A stretch of 64,000 nt of DNA from Rhodamnia argentea. Lineage: Eukaryota; Streptophyta; Magnoliopsida; Myrtales; Myrtaceae. The notes below the pieces were generated by a model. That model worked only from the letters and a program-made list of their open reading frames with translations, was not told where the DNA came from and did not search any database. Where the stretch lies: the NCBI RefSeq assembly GCF_020921035.1, contig NC_063157.1, positions 12,250,001-12,314,000 on the forward strand, given 5' to 3'. This document shows, piece by piece, positions 22,990-35,110 of the stretch (positions are counted from its first letter, which is position 1; every line of letters begins with the position of its first letter). A program made the position numbers and the translations under genes.

Positions 22990-25974
22990 ATTAGCGCCCC
23001 AAGTAACGAGTCCCAATAAGCAACTTACACAGAACGTCTTTTATTTGTCTAACAGAGCAGATAATGTCCGAGTAATTATGCAAGCATTTTAATATGTCAA
23101 TACTTTCGAATAAAATTTGCTTATTTCCGCTAGAATCTCCTGTTTTGTATCCGGCAACATAAAATCAAAGAACTGAATTTAAACAAAAAAAAAAAAAAAA
23201 CTGAAATCAGCTGTACCGTTATTCTCGTGCAAGCCCCTCCTTGATCCAATGATTAACAATTAAGATTAAGCGGCGTCCTTGCCACGCCGTTATCCTCAGT
23301 GTCCACACAAATTCGTCTCCTTTGTCAAAACGCTAAACACTTTCTTTTCCCCTTACGTTCTTCCAAAAATAGTGACAACCGTATGACACAATAATTGGCG
23401 TGGACGAACCGGATGAACGTCCATGTCATTGTTTCCAAGGCAGGCATGATCATGAATCCTCCTCCATAAACTGTTTTGAGCAAACAAGCCAACGCTGAAC
23501 GAAAGGAAGGAGGGAGAGGAGCCCTAGATTTCCTCTGAAAGATTGAACTTGAACTTCTTTTTGGAGGGAGGTGGTGGCTGAACAAGGGGACGAAATGTGC
23601 CGAGCTGTGCCCAAGTTCATCCCTGTCCTTTTCCAATATTTAAGGCCGCTTCTGTTCTCTTCTTATGTTGGGTCAATTCCCTCTCTTCTTCTTTTTTTCT
23701 TGCTTATGGTTTGCTTGGCCATGGCCACTACCTTGCGATTGCATTGGGGGTCCCCTGTTCGTCCATACGTCCGATGAGCAAGATGTTCCTTGGATTTCTC
23801 AGCTTGAGCTTGACCTAGTTACATCGAGCCATAAGTCTCATTCAACACTTATTTTTTTATTTTATTTTATTTTTAAAGCAGAAAAGTTTATAAATGAAGG
23901 GGGGGGGAATCATGTTATGGAGAAAAAATAAAATGAAGAAAAAAAAAGGAAAAAAGGAAAGATGTGTGATGCATTGCAAGCATGGTAACATTTGAACTAC
24001 ACTACCGGGCAGTCAATGCTTGGTGCTTTGCTCTTTCCTCACAAAAGCTTGAGAAAAGCTCAACATCAACTTTGATGTACTTTTGGCACTCAGTTTCTCG
24101 AGAGATTTTTGTACTCCTGTGCTATACTATGATATCCAACTCGAGGCCATCGACCGGCGAATAATACGTTATTTAGGGAGGGTATTGAATATTGATAATG
24201 AAGTGGGTTCTTTTGTGGTCTCTCGAGGAATCAATTCCTTGTCATGCCACACTCGTACTCGGATTTATTTTTTTCGTAATTCCTATGTAAAATGCCGTAT
24301 TTGTGAATGCTTGCGAATTTCGAAATTTAGATTTATTTGTGTGACGCGACGCTATGCAAAGAAATTGGGATGAAAATTGAGTGCCCCGAATAGAATAAGT
24401 GCATCCTCCATCCATTGCCTAGTGCGTCTCTGATGCAATTTGCCTGCCCCAGAAAGGAAATCATAGCTTTGGTCTTGGCCACTAATCCTGTGATCCCTAT
24501 CCAGTTAAGCACAGTGGAAAAAGAAGAAAAAACAGGAGAATTTTCTTTTGGGTCCACACGAAAGGGGCCAAAATCAAAAAGAGAGAGAAAAGAAAAAGAA
24601 AAAAAGGAAAAATAAAGGGGTAGCTGAAAGTAGACCGAAACAATTCAATAGCGCAGGGGCATGATCTATATCCCTGTTTCCACGCGGGCATAGCATTTCA
24701 TGATTCTCTCTCATAATTCAAGAGAGAATGGTGTCAGCTTTTGCCTTTGAAAGCTTCTCTCTTTTTGAACAACACAGTAGAGAGAGAGAGAGACTGTCTG
24801 TTTCTCTCTCTCTCTGTCAACTGTGTTAGCTGATAGTGGGTTGTGGGAATCAATAAAGCAAAACCCCTCAAGAACTTACAGCACGAAAGTGAAACAGGGT
24901 ATGCTCACATTTCCATTTGCATTAAAGAAATGGCAAAGATCCAAACAAAGATACTCAAGCAAAGCAGAGCCTAAGGCCGTGGAAAGTGCTGTGGGTGACC
25001 AAATCCATCATCTAATCTCGAGCCCCTCGAGATTCTCACATTCTTTTTCTTGAGTAAACAAACCAAAAGCATTTTGCTGTTCTCCTGCCCTTTTTTTTTC
25101 GTCTTCTAGTGTTTCGTGCTTTTTCTCAAATGGCCAACCACAAGGAATGTTGTTGGTATCCCATGAGCTATACAGCCCACAAGCAAAGTGTTATTCTTTT
25201 GTCCAAAGCATGCGTGAACAAGTAACCAACAGTTTAGCAAATACTTAGCCTGATTCTCGCAGCTTGTGTTTGTCCTCTGTCAGAACCACCGAGCAAAAGA
25301 TCAAACGGGAAAAAGTTGTTTATAGCTGTAAAGAATGCAGCAAAATTAGAAGAAGACAACCACTAGGCTTCCTGCGCAGGGGCAATTATATGACCCCGAT
25401 ACAGAAGTTTACCGTACTGAGGTTTTTGGCACCACCATTTGTAAACTTCTATGGTCTTAATATTCAGTGCTTGCTTCCTTGGTACATCCTGTACTGACCT
25501 CCTTCTTATCTTTTTTTTTTTAAATAAAAGAATTTAGTACTTAGAAAGAATATTTTGTTAAAGAGAAGAACTTAGTTGGAAATGCATAGTTGTTGAAAAA
25601 AAGCAAAGGGAATTTCCCATTCTCTCCTCTGTAAAGTCTCACCTTGATTTGGTAAGTCTGTGTTCACTTTAAGAGCATGGGGTGATTTGAATATTCTTTC
25701 CTTGATGACCTCCCCCATCCCAGTTTCTCAGGGCATGCTTCTTCTCTTTTATATGATTCAAGGGAAGCAGGCCTCTCTCTCTCTCTCTCTACCCCCCTTG
25801 GGTCTGACACCCGAACAGTGAAATACCTTAAGTTTCTATTCTTACTAGAAACTCACTCCGCAACCAAGAGTCGTTATTTGCAGAGAGATTTTATCTTTCT
25901 ATCTGCACCATCACTTGCTTCAAGCAGATTTGGACTAATCTAGCCTTAGCCCATCTGGGTTTTTTGTGCTTCTG
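22990..25974. other. intergenic DNA upstream of the NIK-like gene
   Basis: No gene is supported. It holds poly-A/T runs, GA/CT tracts (24780-24815, 25771-25789) and a hairpin at 24771-24827 listed separately. The last several hundred bases should include promoter and 5' UTR of the receptor kinase gene, but I see no confident TATA box. Confidence 0.4.
24771..24827. other. hairpin-forming inverted repeat of GA/CT type
   Basis: AACACAGT (24771-24778) pairs exactly with ACTGTGTT (24820-24827). Inside it, AGAGAGAGAGAGAGA (24779-24793) faces TCTCTCTCTCTCT (about 24803-24815), with a GTCA bulge on the right arm and a short loop around CTGTCTGTT. It could fold as RNA from either strand. A second small palindrome lies at 24703-24729 (ATTCTCTCT and AGAGAGAAT). 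Confidence 0.5.
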
Positions 25975-28900
25975 ATGAATCTCAATACAATGAGACTGAA
26001 GAGAGGTGAAGAAGCTGCTCTGTGTTTAGTGGTCTTCTTGTGGATTTGGAATTCCGCGAATGGATTGCTCTCTCCCAAAGGTGTGAACTTTGAAGGTAAG
26101 ATGGGCGCTTCTTTAAACTCACACTTGGTTTTTGTCCGTAATTAGAACGAAGATTTCTTCTGGGGCTTTCTTTCTTCTTTCGTTTTTGGTTTTGGCTTGA
26201 CGTGGGAATGATTTCAGTGCAAGCTCTGATGCACATAAAGGACTGTCTACATGATCCTCACAATGTGCTTGAGAATTGGGACAAGGATGCTGTTGATCCA
26301 TGTAGCTGGACTATGGTCACATGTTCACCTGAAAGTTTAGTTATTGGACTGTAAGTACCAAGTCCCCTTCTTCCCCTTCTGTTTGTGGGAATTTGTGTCT
26401 GTAGGAGATTGCTTAATAGTTTTTTTAACACAAAAAATCAAATGAAAAAGCTGTGGTGGTTGTTATAAACCTCAGAAAAATGAAGGGTGATGGCAAAAAT
26501 AGTACGAGGTGAATTGAAAGTTCAGATGGTTTATGTTGTCATGTATTGCAGGGGAACTCCTAGCCAGAGCTTGTCTGGTACTCTGTCTCCAAGCATAGGC
26601 AACTTGACAAACCTTCAGATCGTGTGAGTATTTTAGAGTCCATTTCGATCAGAGCTCCTTTTAAAGATGTTAAGCAACGACTGCCGTTAATGTTTTTATT
26701 CACGCATGCAGGCTCTTACAGAACAACAACATAACAGGGCCGCTTCCTCCGGAGCTCGGGAGGCTTTCGAAGCTTCACACTCTCGATCTTTCCAATAACT
26801 TCTTCACCGGAGAAATCCCCGCATCACTGGGTCATCTGAAAAGTCTTCAGTACATGTAGGCCTTTCTTATACAGTATTATGTAAAGAAACAAAGCCCGTG
26901 TGGCACTTATACCAGAACCGTGTTTCTTGGCATTTATATGCATCTACTTATAGCTTGGTTGGTGTGAAATGATTGCAGGAGGCTTAACAACAATAGTCTC
27001 TCTGGGGCATTCCCGAGCTCTTTGGCCAACATGACTCAGCTTGCATTCCTGTGAGTGTTCTAATTCTGTGACTCTAAGCGCATATGTTGAATAGGAAGTG
27101 CTTCTGGAGAGCATAACTTTCTCATGCCATCGTTCTTGGTCATTCCTACAGTGATTTGTCTTACAATAATTTGAGTGGCCCTGTCCCAAGAATTCTGGCC
27201 AAAACATTCAAGTAATGCTCTCTCTCTCTCTCTCTCTCTCGTGTGTGTGTGTAAAGATTATACCAGTTACCATTTAATTTTGTTATTTGTGGAGCAGCAT
27301 TGTCGGGAACCCTCAGATATGCACAACTGGTACCGAGCCGGACTGCTATGGAACACAACTAATGCCTATGTCCATGAGCTTAAATACTTCTCAAAGTAAG
27401 CCTGAACTTTGCGGCATGCTATTTTCTCTTTGGCTGTTAAAGTTCCATATCTTGACTTTGTGTTAAATAGGAATCTCTTTTTCAAGGTCTCGGTGCTTTC
27501 TTCCTAACCTGTCTTTGAACCTTTAATGCAGCGGTACCCTCCAGCAGACGTGAAAATCACAAAGTAGCCCTTGCCTTGGCGTCAAGCATTGGTTGTGTCT
27601 GTCTCATCATTCTGGCCTTCGGCATACTTCTTTGGTTAAGACAAAGGCACAACCAACCCACATTCTTCGATGTCAAGGGTTCGTAAAAAATTACAAATCC
27701 TAAAATCAATCTTTGTGTGGTATGATATATGTCTGGATGCCTGAATTTAACTAGGCACTTGAGCTTATGGTATCTTCCTTTCGGAAATTCAGATGGGCAT
27801 CATGAGGAAACTTCGCTAGGGAACTTGAGGAGGTTCCACTTTAGGGAACTTCAGATTGCCACAAATAATTTCAGCAGCAAGAACATTCTCGGCAAGGGTG
27901 GCTTTGGACATGTCTACAAGGGTGTTCTTCAAGATGGCACGCTCATCGCTGTCAAGAGGCTTAAAGACGCGAACGCTGTTGGGGGTGAGATCCAATTCCA
28001 GACAGAAATCGAAATGATCAGTCTAGCGGTGCATCGCAACCTCCTCAGGTTGTATGGGTTTTGCATCACGCCTGCGGAAAAGCTCCTTATCTACCCATTC
28101 ATGTCCAACGGTAGTGTTGCTTCTCGTCTCAAAGGTAAAGCCTGACTCTTTTCTAAATGAGAAACTGAGTTGAAAAGCTAAAGATGTAGACAGTTTTGAT
28201 GCCGCATTAGCTTTCAAAGGTATAAGAAAGACCTGCATTGTGCTTCTCAGGGAAGCCGGTCTTGGATTGGGGCACAAGGAAGAGAATCGCCTTAGGAGCT
28301 GCACGGGGATTACTGTACCTCCACGAGCAATGTGATCCAAAGATAATCCATAGAGATGTTAAGGCGGCAAATATATTGCTCGATGACTACTGCGAGGCTG
28401 TGGTTGGAGATTTTGGGCTGGCAAAGCTTTTGGATCACCAGGACTCGCATGTGACCACGGCTGTGAGAGGCACCGTGGGTCATATAGCCCCCGAGTATCT
28501 CTCCACGGGGCAATCCTCTGAGAAGACGGACGTGTTCGGATTTGGGATTCTTCTCCTCGAGTTGATCACTGGACAGAGAGCACTAGAGTTTGGCAAGGCT
28601 GCTAATCAGAAAGGAGCGATGCTCGATTGGGTAAGTGAAACTTCATTACAAAGAGTGTATTAGCTGATATAAATCCTAATGTTCTCATATTATTGATGAC
28701 CTACGGTTAACCTCGCTTGGCTTACATTGAGCGATCACTTCAGGTGAAGAAAATTCATCAAGAGAAGAAACTGGAAATGCTCGTTGACAAGGACCTCCGA
28801 AGCAACTACGATCGGATTGAGCTCGAGGAAATAGTACAAGTTGCACTCCTATGCACCCAGTACCTTCCCGCTCACAGGCCAAAGATGTCGGAAGTGGTCC

Positions 28901-29064
28901 GAATGCTCGAAGGTGACGGCCTCGCCGAGAGATGGGAAGCCTCTCAGAGAGTTGAAGCGAACAAAGGCAAGCCCCATGAGTTCTCATCATCAGACAGATA
29001 CTCCGATCTCACCGACGATTCTTCCTTGCTGGTCCAGGCGATGGAGCTCTCGGGCCCTAGGTGA
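25975..29064 (+). CDS. LRR receptor-like kinase, NSP-INTERACTING KINASE type
   Basis: Eleven exons join in frame: 25975-26095, 26218-26350, 26552-26623, 26712-26855, 26979-27050, 27152-27211, 27298-27395, 27532-27678, 27793-28134, 28251-28630 and 28744-29064. The product is 629 residues, close to the roughly 635 of NIK1-3. A signal peptide ends near [11 protein letters not shown]; an LRR N-terminal domain ([10 protein letters not shown]) and about five LRRs follow to residue ~195. A transmembrane helix spans about 245-268. The kinase has a [11 protein letters not shown] loop, Lys337, the HRD motif at 430-432, DFG at 450-452 and activation-loop Thr465/Thr466, all intact. The tail ends [13 protein letters not shown], a NIK signature. 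NIKs act at the plasma membrane in a signalling route that lowers translation and limits begomoviruses. The exon pattern of 72-144-72-60 bp LRR exons is that of the SERK/NIK class. Confidence 0.95.
27218..27252 (+). repeat. CT/GT microsatellite in NIK-like intron 6
   Basis: A (CT)n tract runs to 27240 and a (GT)n tract to 27252, starting six bases after the donor site of the intron between 27212 and 27297. The intron is only 86 bases long, so the repeat is over a third of it. Confidence 0.85.
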
Positions 29065-29440
29065 CTGTGGTTCTTTTTTCGTCGAAGAATTGATGAAATC
29101 TATAGTTTTGGAAAGGGGGGAGGTTGAAACAGCTTATAGCTATTGCATATAGAGAGAAAATGGATTCATGTTAAAACGGGGTAAACATTGTAAGGGATTA
29201 CACGAGAGATCTGAGAGCTATCTGGAATGTGTGAGCACTAGATGAGCATATGTACTTGTATTATAGTCGATGGAATATAGGTTGGCTCCGAACGGCTTCA
29301 GTGTTTGTTTGCAACTGTACAGATTTTGGTCTTTGAAATGGACACTCTTTTCTTGAACTGAAGTTCTAGTACTCGAATTTTGACTGCAGTTTGTTGAATG
29401 GGATGCGTCATCACATGTCTAACTTACATAATCTACTCAC
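29065..29440 (+). other. NIK-like 3' UTR and intergenic DNA
   Basis: The first 200 bases or so are likely 3' UTR. No other gene is seen. Confidence 0.4.
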
Positions 29441-29568
29441 GTGCAAGCCGGATTACGAGTGGCATGTGAAAATTGACCAAATACTTGACCAAATACGCGA
29501 AAAGGTGTAAGCCGGATTATGAGCGACATGTGGAAATTGACCAAATACTTGATCAAATATGCGAAAAG
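29441..29568. repeat. 64-bp tandem duplication
   Basis: Two adjacent copies, 29441-29504 and 29505-29568, share AAGCCGGATTA(C/T)GAG, ATTGACCAAATACTTGA and AAATA(C/T)GCGAAAAGG with a few substitutions. The following 130 bases (GATACCATGTTAAAAAGTCC and CCAAAAGCTTAAGG) are wording I recognise from dispersed plant repeats. Confidence 0.75.
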
Positions 29569-30289
29569 GAATAATATTGGCTATGATACCATGTTAAAAA
29601 GTCCAACCCAAAAGCTTAAGGCGATAGGTGGAGGGAGACCACATGAATATAAAAAGCGTACGGGACCCATTTACTACCGATGTGAGACACCAACAATAAC
29701 TTCAACAATAACTAAATAAGTGGTAGTTCCCAAGTGCCACAAAAATGACTCTTGGAGGGCATCTAGGAATAATACATAGATTTTGTAATTAGTCAATATT
29801 GGTAAGCATAAGAGAGGAAGGTCTCGAGTTATCGCTAATAAGATATTTGCATTGAAATAATAATGTCTCGAACTCTGTGGACGCTCGTGTTGGATTTCGG
29901 ATATTTTAGACATGTCTCTAATCTCACATCATCTAAATATGATTGTTGTACTGGTATAAGTATCGCGCAACCACAAAGCTATGCAGCACATTTCGGGCAC
30001 ATGCTCTGTTCCTTCATATGTGAGCTCAACTCGATCTTTGATCCTAAATCTCCTTAGTTTATTTCTATCGGCACCGGCCAGTCAAAGTTGGCGGGAGGTA
30101 TTGAATTGGCGCAAGTGTAAATTATTTACGACAAAAGTGATAACAAAAAGATATTTAGGACTGAATTGATACAATTACAATAAGTTCAAGACTTTTTTCG
30201 AAATTTTCCCAATGAAGGTACAATGATTTTTCCACCATCTCCAGATTTTTGCAAGTTCCCTTCATAGCAAGTCAATTCGCGATATAGTC
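29569..30289. other. repeat-like intergenic DNA
   Basis: This contains the dispersed-repeat wording noted above and, at about 30070-30215, a fragment related to the MITE at 9724-10367 (GGACTGAATTGATACAATTA, then TTCAAGACTTTTTT). No gene is seen. Confidence 0.4.
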
Positions 30290-30296
30290 GATCTCA

Positions 30297-30655
30297 TCAT
30301 TCAAAGATCTCAGAATGACATACTGAAACATTAATCTCGCCTCTACCTCGATCAGGGGTAAATGCGAAGTGACTAGCCTTACCAGAGAGGTGCACCAGTT
30401 CTTTCTGAAGGAGGAAAACGCGCTTGCCTTGCTCATGGCTACTACCAAGAACAGTTCTAGAGATCACATCGCTGCTCGAACGCTCCAGGTGAGGCCACAC
30501 ATCCACTTTGCCCATGGAATTATTTTCATGAGACGTGGCTTTTCAAACTCTTGGATCCTTTGAAAATATTTCTTGAGCATGTCCGATTCCATGACGCTCA
30601 ACACAGGCCCTGGCCCATCCATGTGAAGAAAAATCTTCCCTGCAAACAATTTGTT
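30297..30655 (-). pseudogene. CYP72A-type cytochrome P450 pseudogene fragment
   Basis: Two minus-strand frames carry pieces of one P450 in the right order. The upstream piece (about 30655-30520) has AGKIFLHMDGPGPVLSVM and EFEKPR, as after intron 1 of CYP72A genes. The downstream piece (30515-30365) has KVDVWPHLERSSSDVISRT, then GSSHEQGKRVFLLQKELVHL, and stops at a plausible donor (GTAAGG). Between them the frame shifts and about 40 expected residues are missing. There is no heme-binding region, so it is a truncated, inactive relic. Confidence 0.75.
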
Positions 30656-30823
30656 TCTGGTTCGGTGGTGTCAAAACAACGATCTGCGATAAAAGATCGA
30701 GCCGGGGACGGAGGAAATTGCTCGGGCGGCGAAGGGTCGAGGGGGTCACTGGGCTTGGGGTGATTTCGTGGCTGTGATGACAGAGGAGGTGTGGGCCGAC
30801 AAAACTTGAATGTAGAGAGAAAC

Positions 30824-33800
30824 CGTGACGTCCTGGATTTTTGACCACCGCAAGATATCTGAATTCAACAAAGGGTTTGATATTGAATATCAGTTCATCG
30901 CAAAATATTGGATTTTAAGGAATTAAGTGACGATATTTGGATATTTCTCAAGGCGACGTTCGAAATAGTTTAGGTTTCGATTGTTTAGTCGTTGCGCTTT
31001 AGAATTGGAATTCTAGCGCTCGAGCCTCGTTTTGATCAAACCGGCCCGAGATTGGACTAAATTACCCTCTGTCGGATAGCCGGATGTCCGAGATGCCCTT
31101 GGTTGCAAAATTACCAAAATGCCCTCGGCTAAAGTTGGAAATTACGAAAATACCCTTAGGATTTTATTTGCTAGAGAACAAGCAAATTAATTTAGCGGAC
31201 CCCACCTTATCAATTCAGCCCCCTAATAAAAAAAAAAATTCTAGATTTCTCTCGCTCTCTCTCTCCCACGTTAACTCCTCTTCCGCCTCTTCTTTTTCTT
31301 CTTCCTTCTCTTCTTTTCTTCTTCTGCCTTCACTTCTTGCAAGCATAGCCACCGCCATCACCTCCAACCATCAGCCACCATTCCATCCACCACTCAAGAC
31401 CATCACCACCACCGCCGTCATCGTTGCAGCAACCCAGAACAGTCGCGAGACAGCCCCACAACCGGAGTCCCCTGTTTTACGTCTGCTGCTTCTTTGCTCA
31501 GATTTCCGCTGCTGCAGTGGCTCCCGACCACCAACACCACCTCAACCCTCCATCGACCTCTAGCTACCACCCTCGATCGCCGGCAGCCGTCGTGAAACTG
31601 CCGGAGAACCTGAACAGCTCAAACCCGAGACACTGCTCTGTCTGCCCTATTTCATGCATGTACTGCCCTTACCGCTGTTGCTTGCTGCTCCGGCCCCTAC
31701 TGGCCAGCTCAGCCGATCTCCGACGGCCCTCAGGCCTCTACAGACCTCCACTATCAGCCCTACGAAGCCCCGACACCGGTGGAGTCCCAAGCAGTAGCCC
31801 AAAACCTCGACCAGCTTCTGCTCTATTTTCTACTCTGCTTCCCTGCTCTGGCCGCGTCTATTCTGCCCTTCCCGCGATAACTTCGGCCATCGTGAACCTC
31901 CGACCACCTCCCTCAACATCCTTCAAGGGTCGCCAAGCCTCCCACCACCCGCCACCAGCTCGTAGGCCATTGGAAGAGCCAAGAACAGCCCCTGTTCGCA
32001 GCCCCTGCCCCGTTTTCGGTTCAGCCAGTACCCTGTTTCACGGGCCGCGTCCCGTTTTGGTCCTGGGCCATACCCAATTGAGCTAGGCCATGTGCAAAGC
32101 AAATTGGCCGAGAGCTTGGGCTATGTGCCAGGTCCGTGGGCCAAGTGGACCAAGAAATTGTGCTTGTATGTCCGGACAAGTGTGTCGATTGGCCGAGCCC
32201 GTGAGCCCAAGTGTCCGAGTCCGTGGCCTAGGATTTGGGTCGAATGTTCGAGGATTCGTGCCAGCTATGCCCAAGCCCGAGACTTCGGTGGACCGACGCT
32301 GTACTTGCCTCGTGTATTTAATTGTGAGTCGATCTCTAATCCTTAATTAGATCGCTAATTATGTTCGGATTAGTTTATTTAGATTATTAGGTATTTAGGT
32401 AATTCGATTAGGGCTGGTTTAGGTTAGAAACTTGGTTCGGGTTCAATGGCCATAATTAGTTAAGTTGGTCCGGTTAGTTAGGGTTATGTGGCTAATTGGA
32501 TTTAATTGATTGATCAAATGATTGTTATTGTTTGATTGCGAGCGAGCAATAGGTTAGAGACGAGTGTACGTTCGGTTGACGAATCAGATTGGTTAATAAT
32601 GAATTGATGTACTAAGCGAGTCCAAATAAGCGAGATTGGATTGAATTCTCGTATTGATATGCTTGGCCTTGCTTGAATCGATCGTTATATTGATTGTTTG
32701 ATTGAATGGATTGATTATCTATCGATTGATTGGATGTTCGATTTGGGGCTTAATCGCTCGCTATGCGTGCAGAGTTGAGTGGATAATTCTATGCATTCGT
32801 ATGACCACATTTGGCATCAATTGCATATATTGGCATGAAAACGGCCTTGGGCCAAGTCACAAACATATCGAGTGAACATATGGCTGAAAATGGAATTATG
32901 AACCGATGGATTGCTAAGTGTGTTTGAATGGTCATATAATGGATCTTCCCCGACAATATCGTGTCGTGTCGATCAGAATTCCACGACTTATTAGATGCAT
33001 GCCTTTCTATATCATCGGATTGAGCGGATGTCATTTGCAACTTGTGACGGACTAAAGCCCTTATAGGGATTTTTGGTAGTTTCGTGCCGTATCGATCGGA
33101 ATCACACGAACTATCGGATGCCGTCGCCGGAAGTAAGGAACGATGCCTGGTCTTGTTAGAAGAGCACCAACTGTCTAGTGTGCAAGGCCAAACGATCATT
33201 AATAATTGAATTGTATGCAATTGTGACTCGTTCATGGACGAGTGTGTGCGCATCTTGACTATGAAATCTGGTATGGGACGGATTGAGTAGAACGACGGAG
33301 GCACATATTCACACATATCCGAGTTATCATTGCATCTTGTGTGGTAATCTGGTGGATGAGTTGCATATGATTGAGATATTTGCATTGAGGTATGCGATTG
33401 ATTGATAAGACGTTCTGGACGAGATGATGTGATGCCTGGCCCATGAATTGATTGATTGACATGACTGTCACGTCATGTTTTACATTATATTATATGTGGC
33501 TTCTGGTAGGTAAGCACGCATGTGACTGAAAAATTTATACTATGATTCTATTACTACTTAGTAGGGGTTATGAGCAAATCAACGCCCTAGCCGGGCTTAG
33601 GCGTTGACTCACTAAGATTTACATTTCACCCTGTTGTTGTTAAACTATTTTCGGGTTCTAAGTGATAGAGCTAGTAGTTCTTTGAAAAGATGATAAGGAC
33701 GAGAGTGATGTAACCTTATTTGGAGTAGATACAAAGTTAATCCTTCCGTGCCCCGAAGTATGAGGCTAATTAGCGAGTCATCTCGGTTGGCGTGTGACCT

Positions 33801-34001
33801 GTCTATAAATGAAATCATGTTTTTGAATTGATTCACTTTCCTACTGACCTATCCCTCTCTTATATTATTGTCCGGGAGTATTATATGTTTCAGCATGTGT
33901 AGTTAAGTATTGAAGGTTGGTAGCGTACCTGGGACGCTATCCTTTATAACCCGATGGACGAGTTGGCAAAGATGCGCGTGCTCGAGGATCGGGGCGTGAC
34001 A
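30824..34001. mobile_element. 3.2-kb solo LTR with 5-bp target duplication GAAAC
   Basis: GAAAC lies at 30819-30823 and again at 34002-34006. The element begins CGTGACGTCCTGG (expected TGTGACGTCC, first T changed to C) and ends GGGGCGTGACA, so the ends form the short inverted TG...CA pattern of plant LTRs. No gag, pol, primer-binding site or second LTR is present, so it is best read as a solo LTR left by recombination. A CT-rich, Pro/Ser-coding stretch at 31240-32090 stays open in several frames by composition. The length suggests a Gypsy-type family with long LTRs. Confidence 0.72.
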
Positions 34002-34006
34002 GAAAC

Positions 34007-34711
34007 ATTTGTGGTTTCGTTCGTGGAGAAAGTATCCTAAATTGCGAATCTGTTATGATATGATGTAACCGACAAATCACCTTTATATTATCAATATCTT
34101 CTTACTTCGCCAATCTGTGAATGCATCTCCTTTGGATTGGTAAATTAGATCAAGTGTCGCAAGTACGCGTGGTGTATCTGCACATAAAATACCTTTCCTA
34201 TTCTTGGTGGATATGCTCTCGAGAGAGGAAAGGCCAAATAGTTGTATAATGGCATCTTTCTTTTTTATTTTCTTTTTGCTTTTCATCTTTTTTGCTTTTT
34301 TTTTCCCTTTTATTTTTTTTTTCTCATTATGACCGGCAAGCCGATCGCCCGCCACGATCGCTAGCCATTGGACAACGACCACGAAGCCCTCATCGGCCAC
34401 TAGGATGGTTGCGGTTCTTGCCTGGCCTCGCTCGGACCTTGACCTTATCCGGGCAAGGCGACCTCACCAGCTTTACCTGTAGTCACAATGGTTTGGGTGA
34501 CACCAAGCGAGAGGGAAAGCGACGGGTGCCGTATTTTTCAGTGTTATTAAACGTATCGTATTTCTCGATGTTATGTTCGACGAAAGGGAAAGCGAAGGGC
34601 GCGACGTGATATGAGAAAGGAGTGATGGGCTGAGCTTGTTTGATGATCCTCGCAAACTCCCTTAGGTCTCGAAACAAAAGATCGTGAGGGGTTCCATTCG
34701 GATGTTGCTGT
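34007..34711. other. intergenic DNA with a MITE-core-like patch
   Basis: A pyrimidine tract at 34255-34325 followed by a GC-rich block at 34330-34480 repeats the interior pattern of the window's MITEs, but no inverted ends were found. No gene is seen. Confidence 0.35.
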
Positions 34712-34720
34712 CTTAGAAAG

Positions 34721-35101
34721 CGGCATAAGGACACCCCAAGTGTTAATATTTATGTACGACGCTCACTTTGGTGTCAATATTTATTTTGGGATCACTTAAG
34801 TGTCAAATCGGAGAAAAAACTATCACTTTAGTACCAATGGCGAGAAATTTCGACTACCTTACCCGAGTTGGTATTTAAATAATTATTTCTTAAAAAAATT
34901 GGCACTTAAGTGATCCAAAAAATGATCACTTTAGTGCTAAATCGGAGTAAGAATGATCACTTTAGTGTTAATTCGACCTCACCGGAGTTGGCACTTAAAT
35001 AATCATTTTTCATAAAAATTGACACTTAAGTAATAAAAAAATATATTGGCACCAAAGTGAGCGCCGTACACAAATATTGACACTTGAGATGTTCTTTTGC
35101 C
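34721..35101. mobile_element. Mutator-type MITE with imperfect 9-bp target duplication
   Basis: The left end (GGCATAAGGACACCCCAAGT) matches the reversed right end (GGCAAAAGAACATCTCAAGT). Similarity continues through GTACG(A/G)CGCTCACTTTGGTG. Flanks CTTAGAAAG (34712-34720) and CTCAGAAAT (35102-35110) look like a diverged 9-bp duplication. The interior repeats CACTTAAGTG and ATCACTTTAGTG units. Non-coding. Confidence 0.7.
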
Positions 35102-35110
35102 CTCAGAAAT

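Noticed and set aside
23325..23636. 103-codon minus-strand frame with a Ser/Pro-rich start
   Set aside because: No recognisable domain and the composition follows the local CT-rich DNA.
24771..24827. miR156/157 precursor
   Set aside because: The arm reads TTGACAGAGAGAGAGAGA and does not contain the mature miR156/157 sequence or its usual star strand; kept only as an unnamed hairpin.
31424..32086. 220-codon Pro/Ser-rich frame
   Set aside because: It lies inside the solo LTR, overlaps another open frame and has only low-complexity content.
34083..34400. minus-strand frame with a Lys-rich segment
   Set aside because: The Lys run is the translated pyrimidine tract of a MITE-like core.
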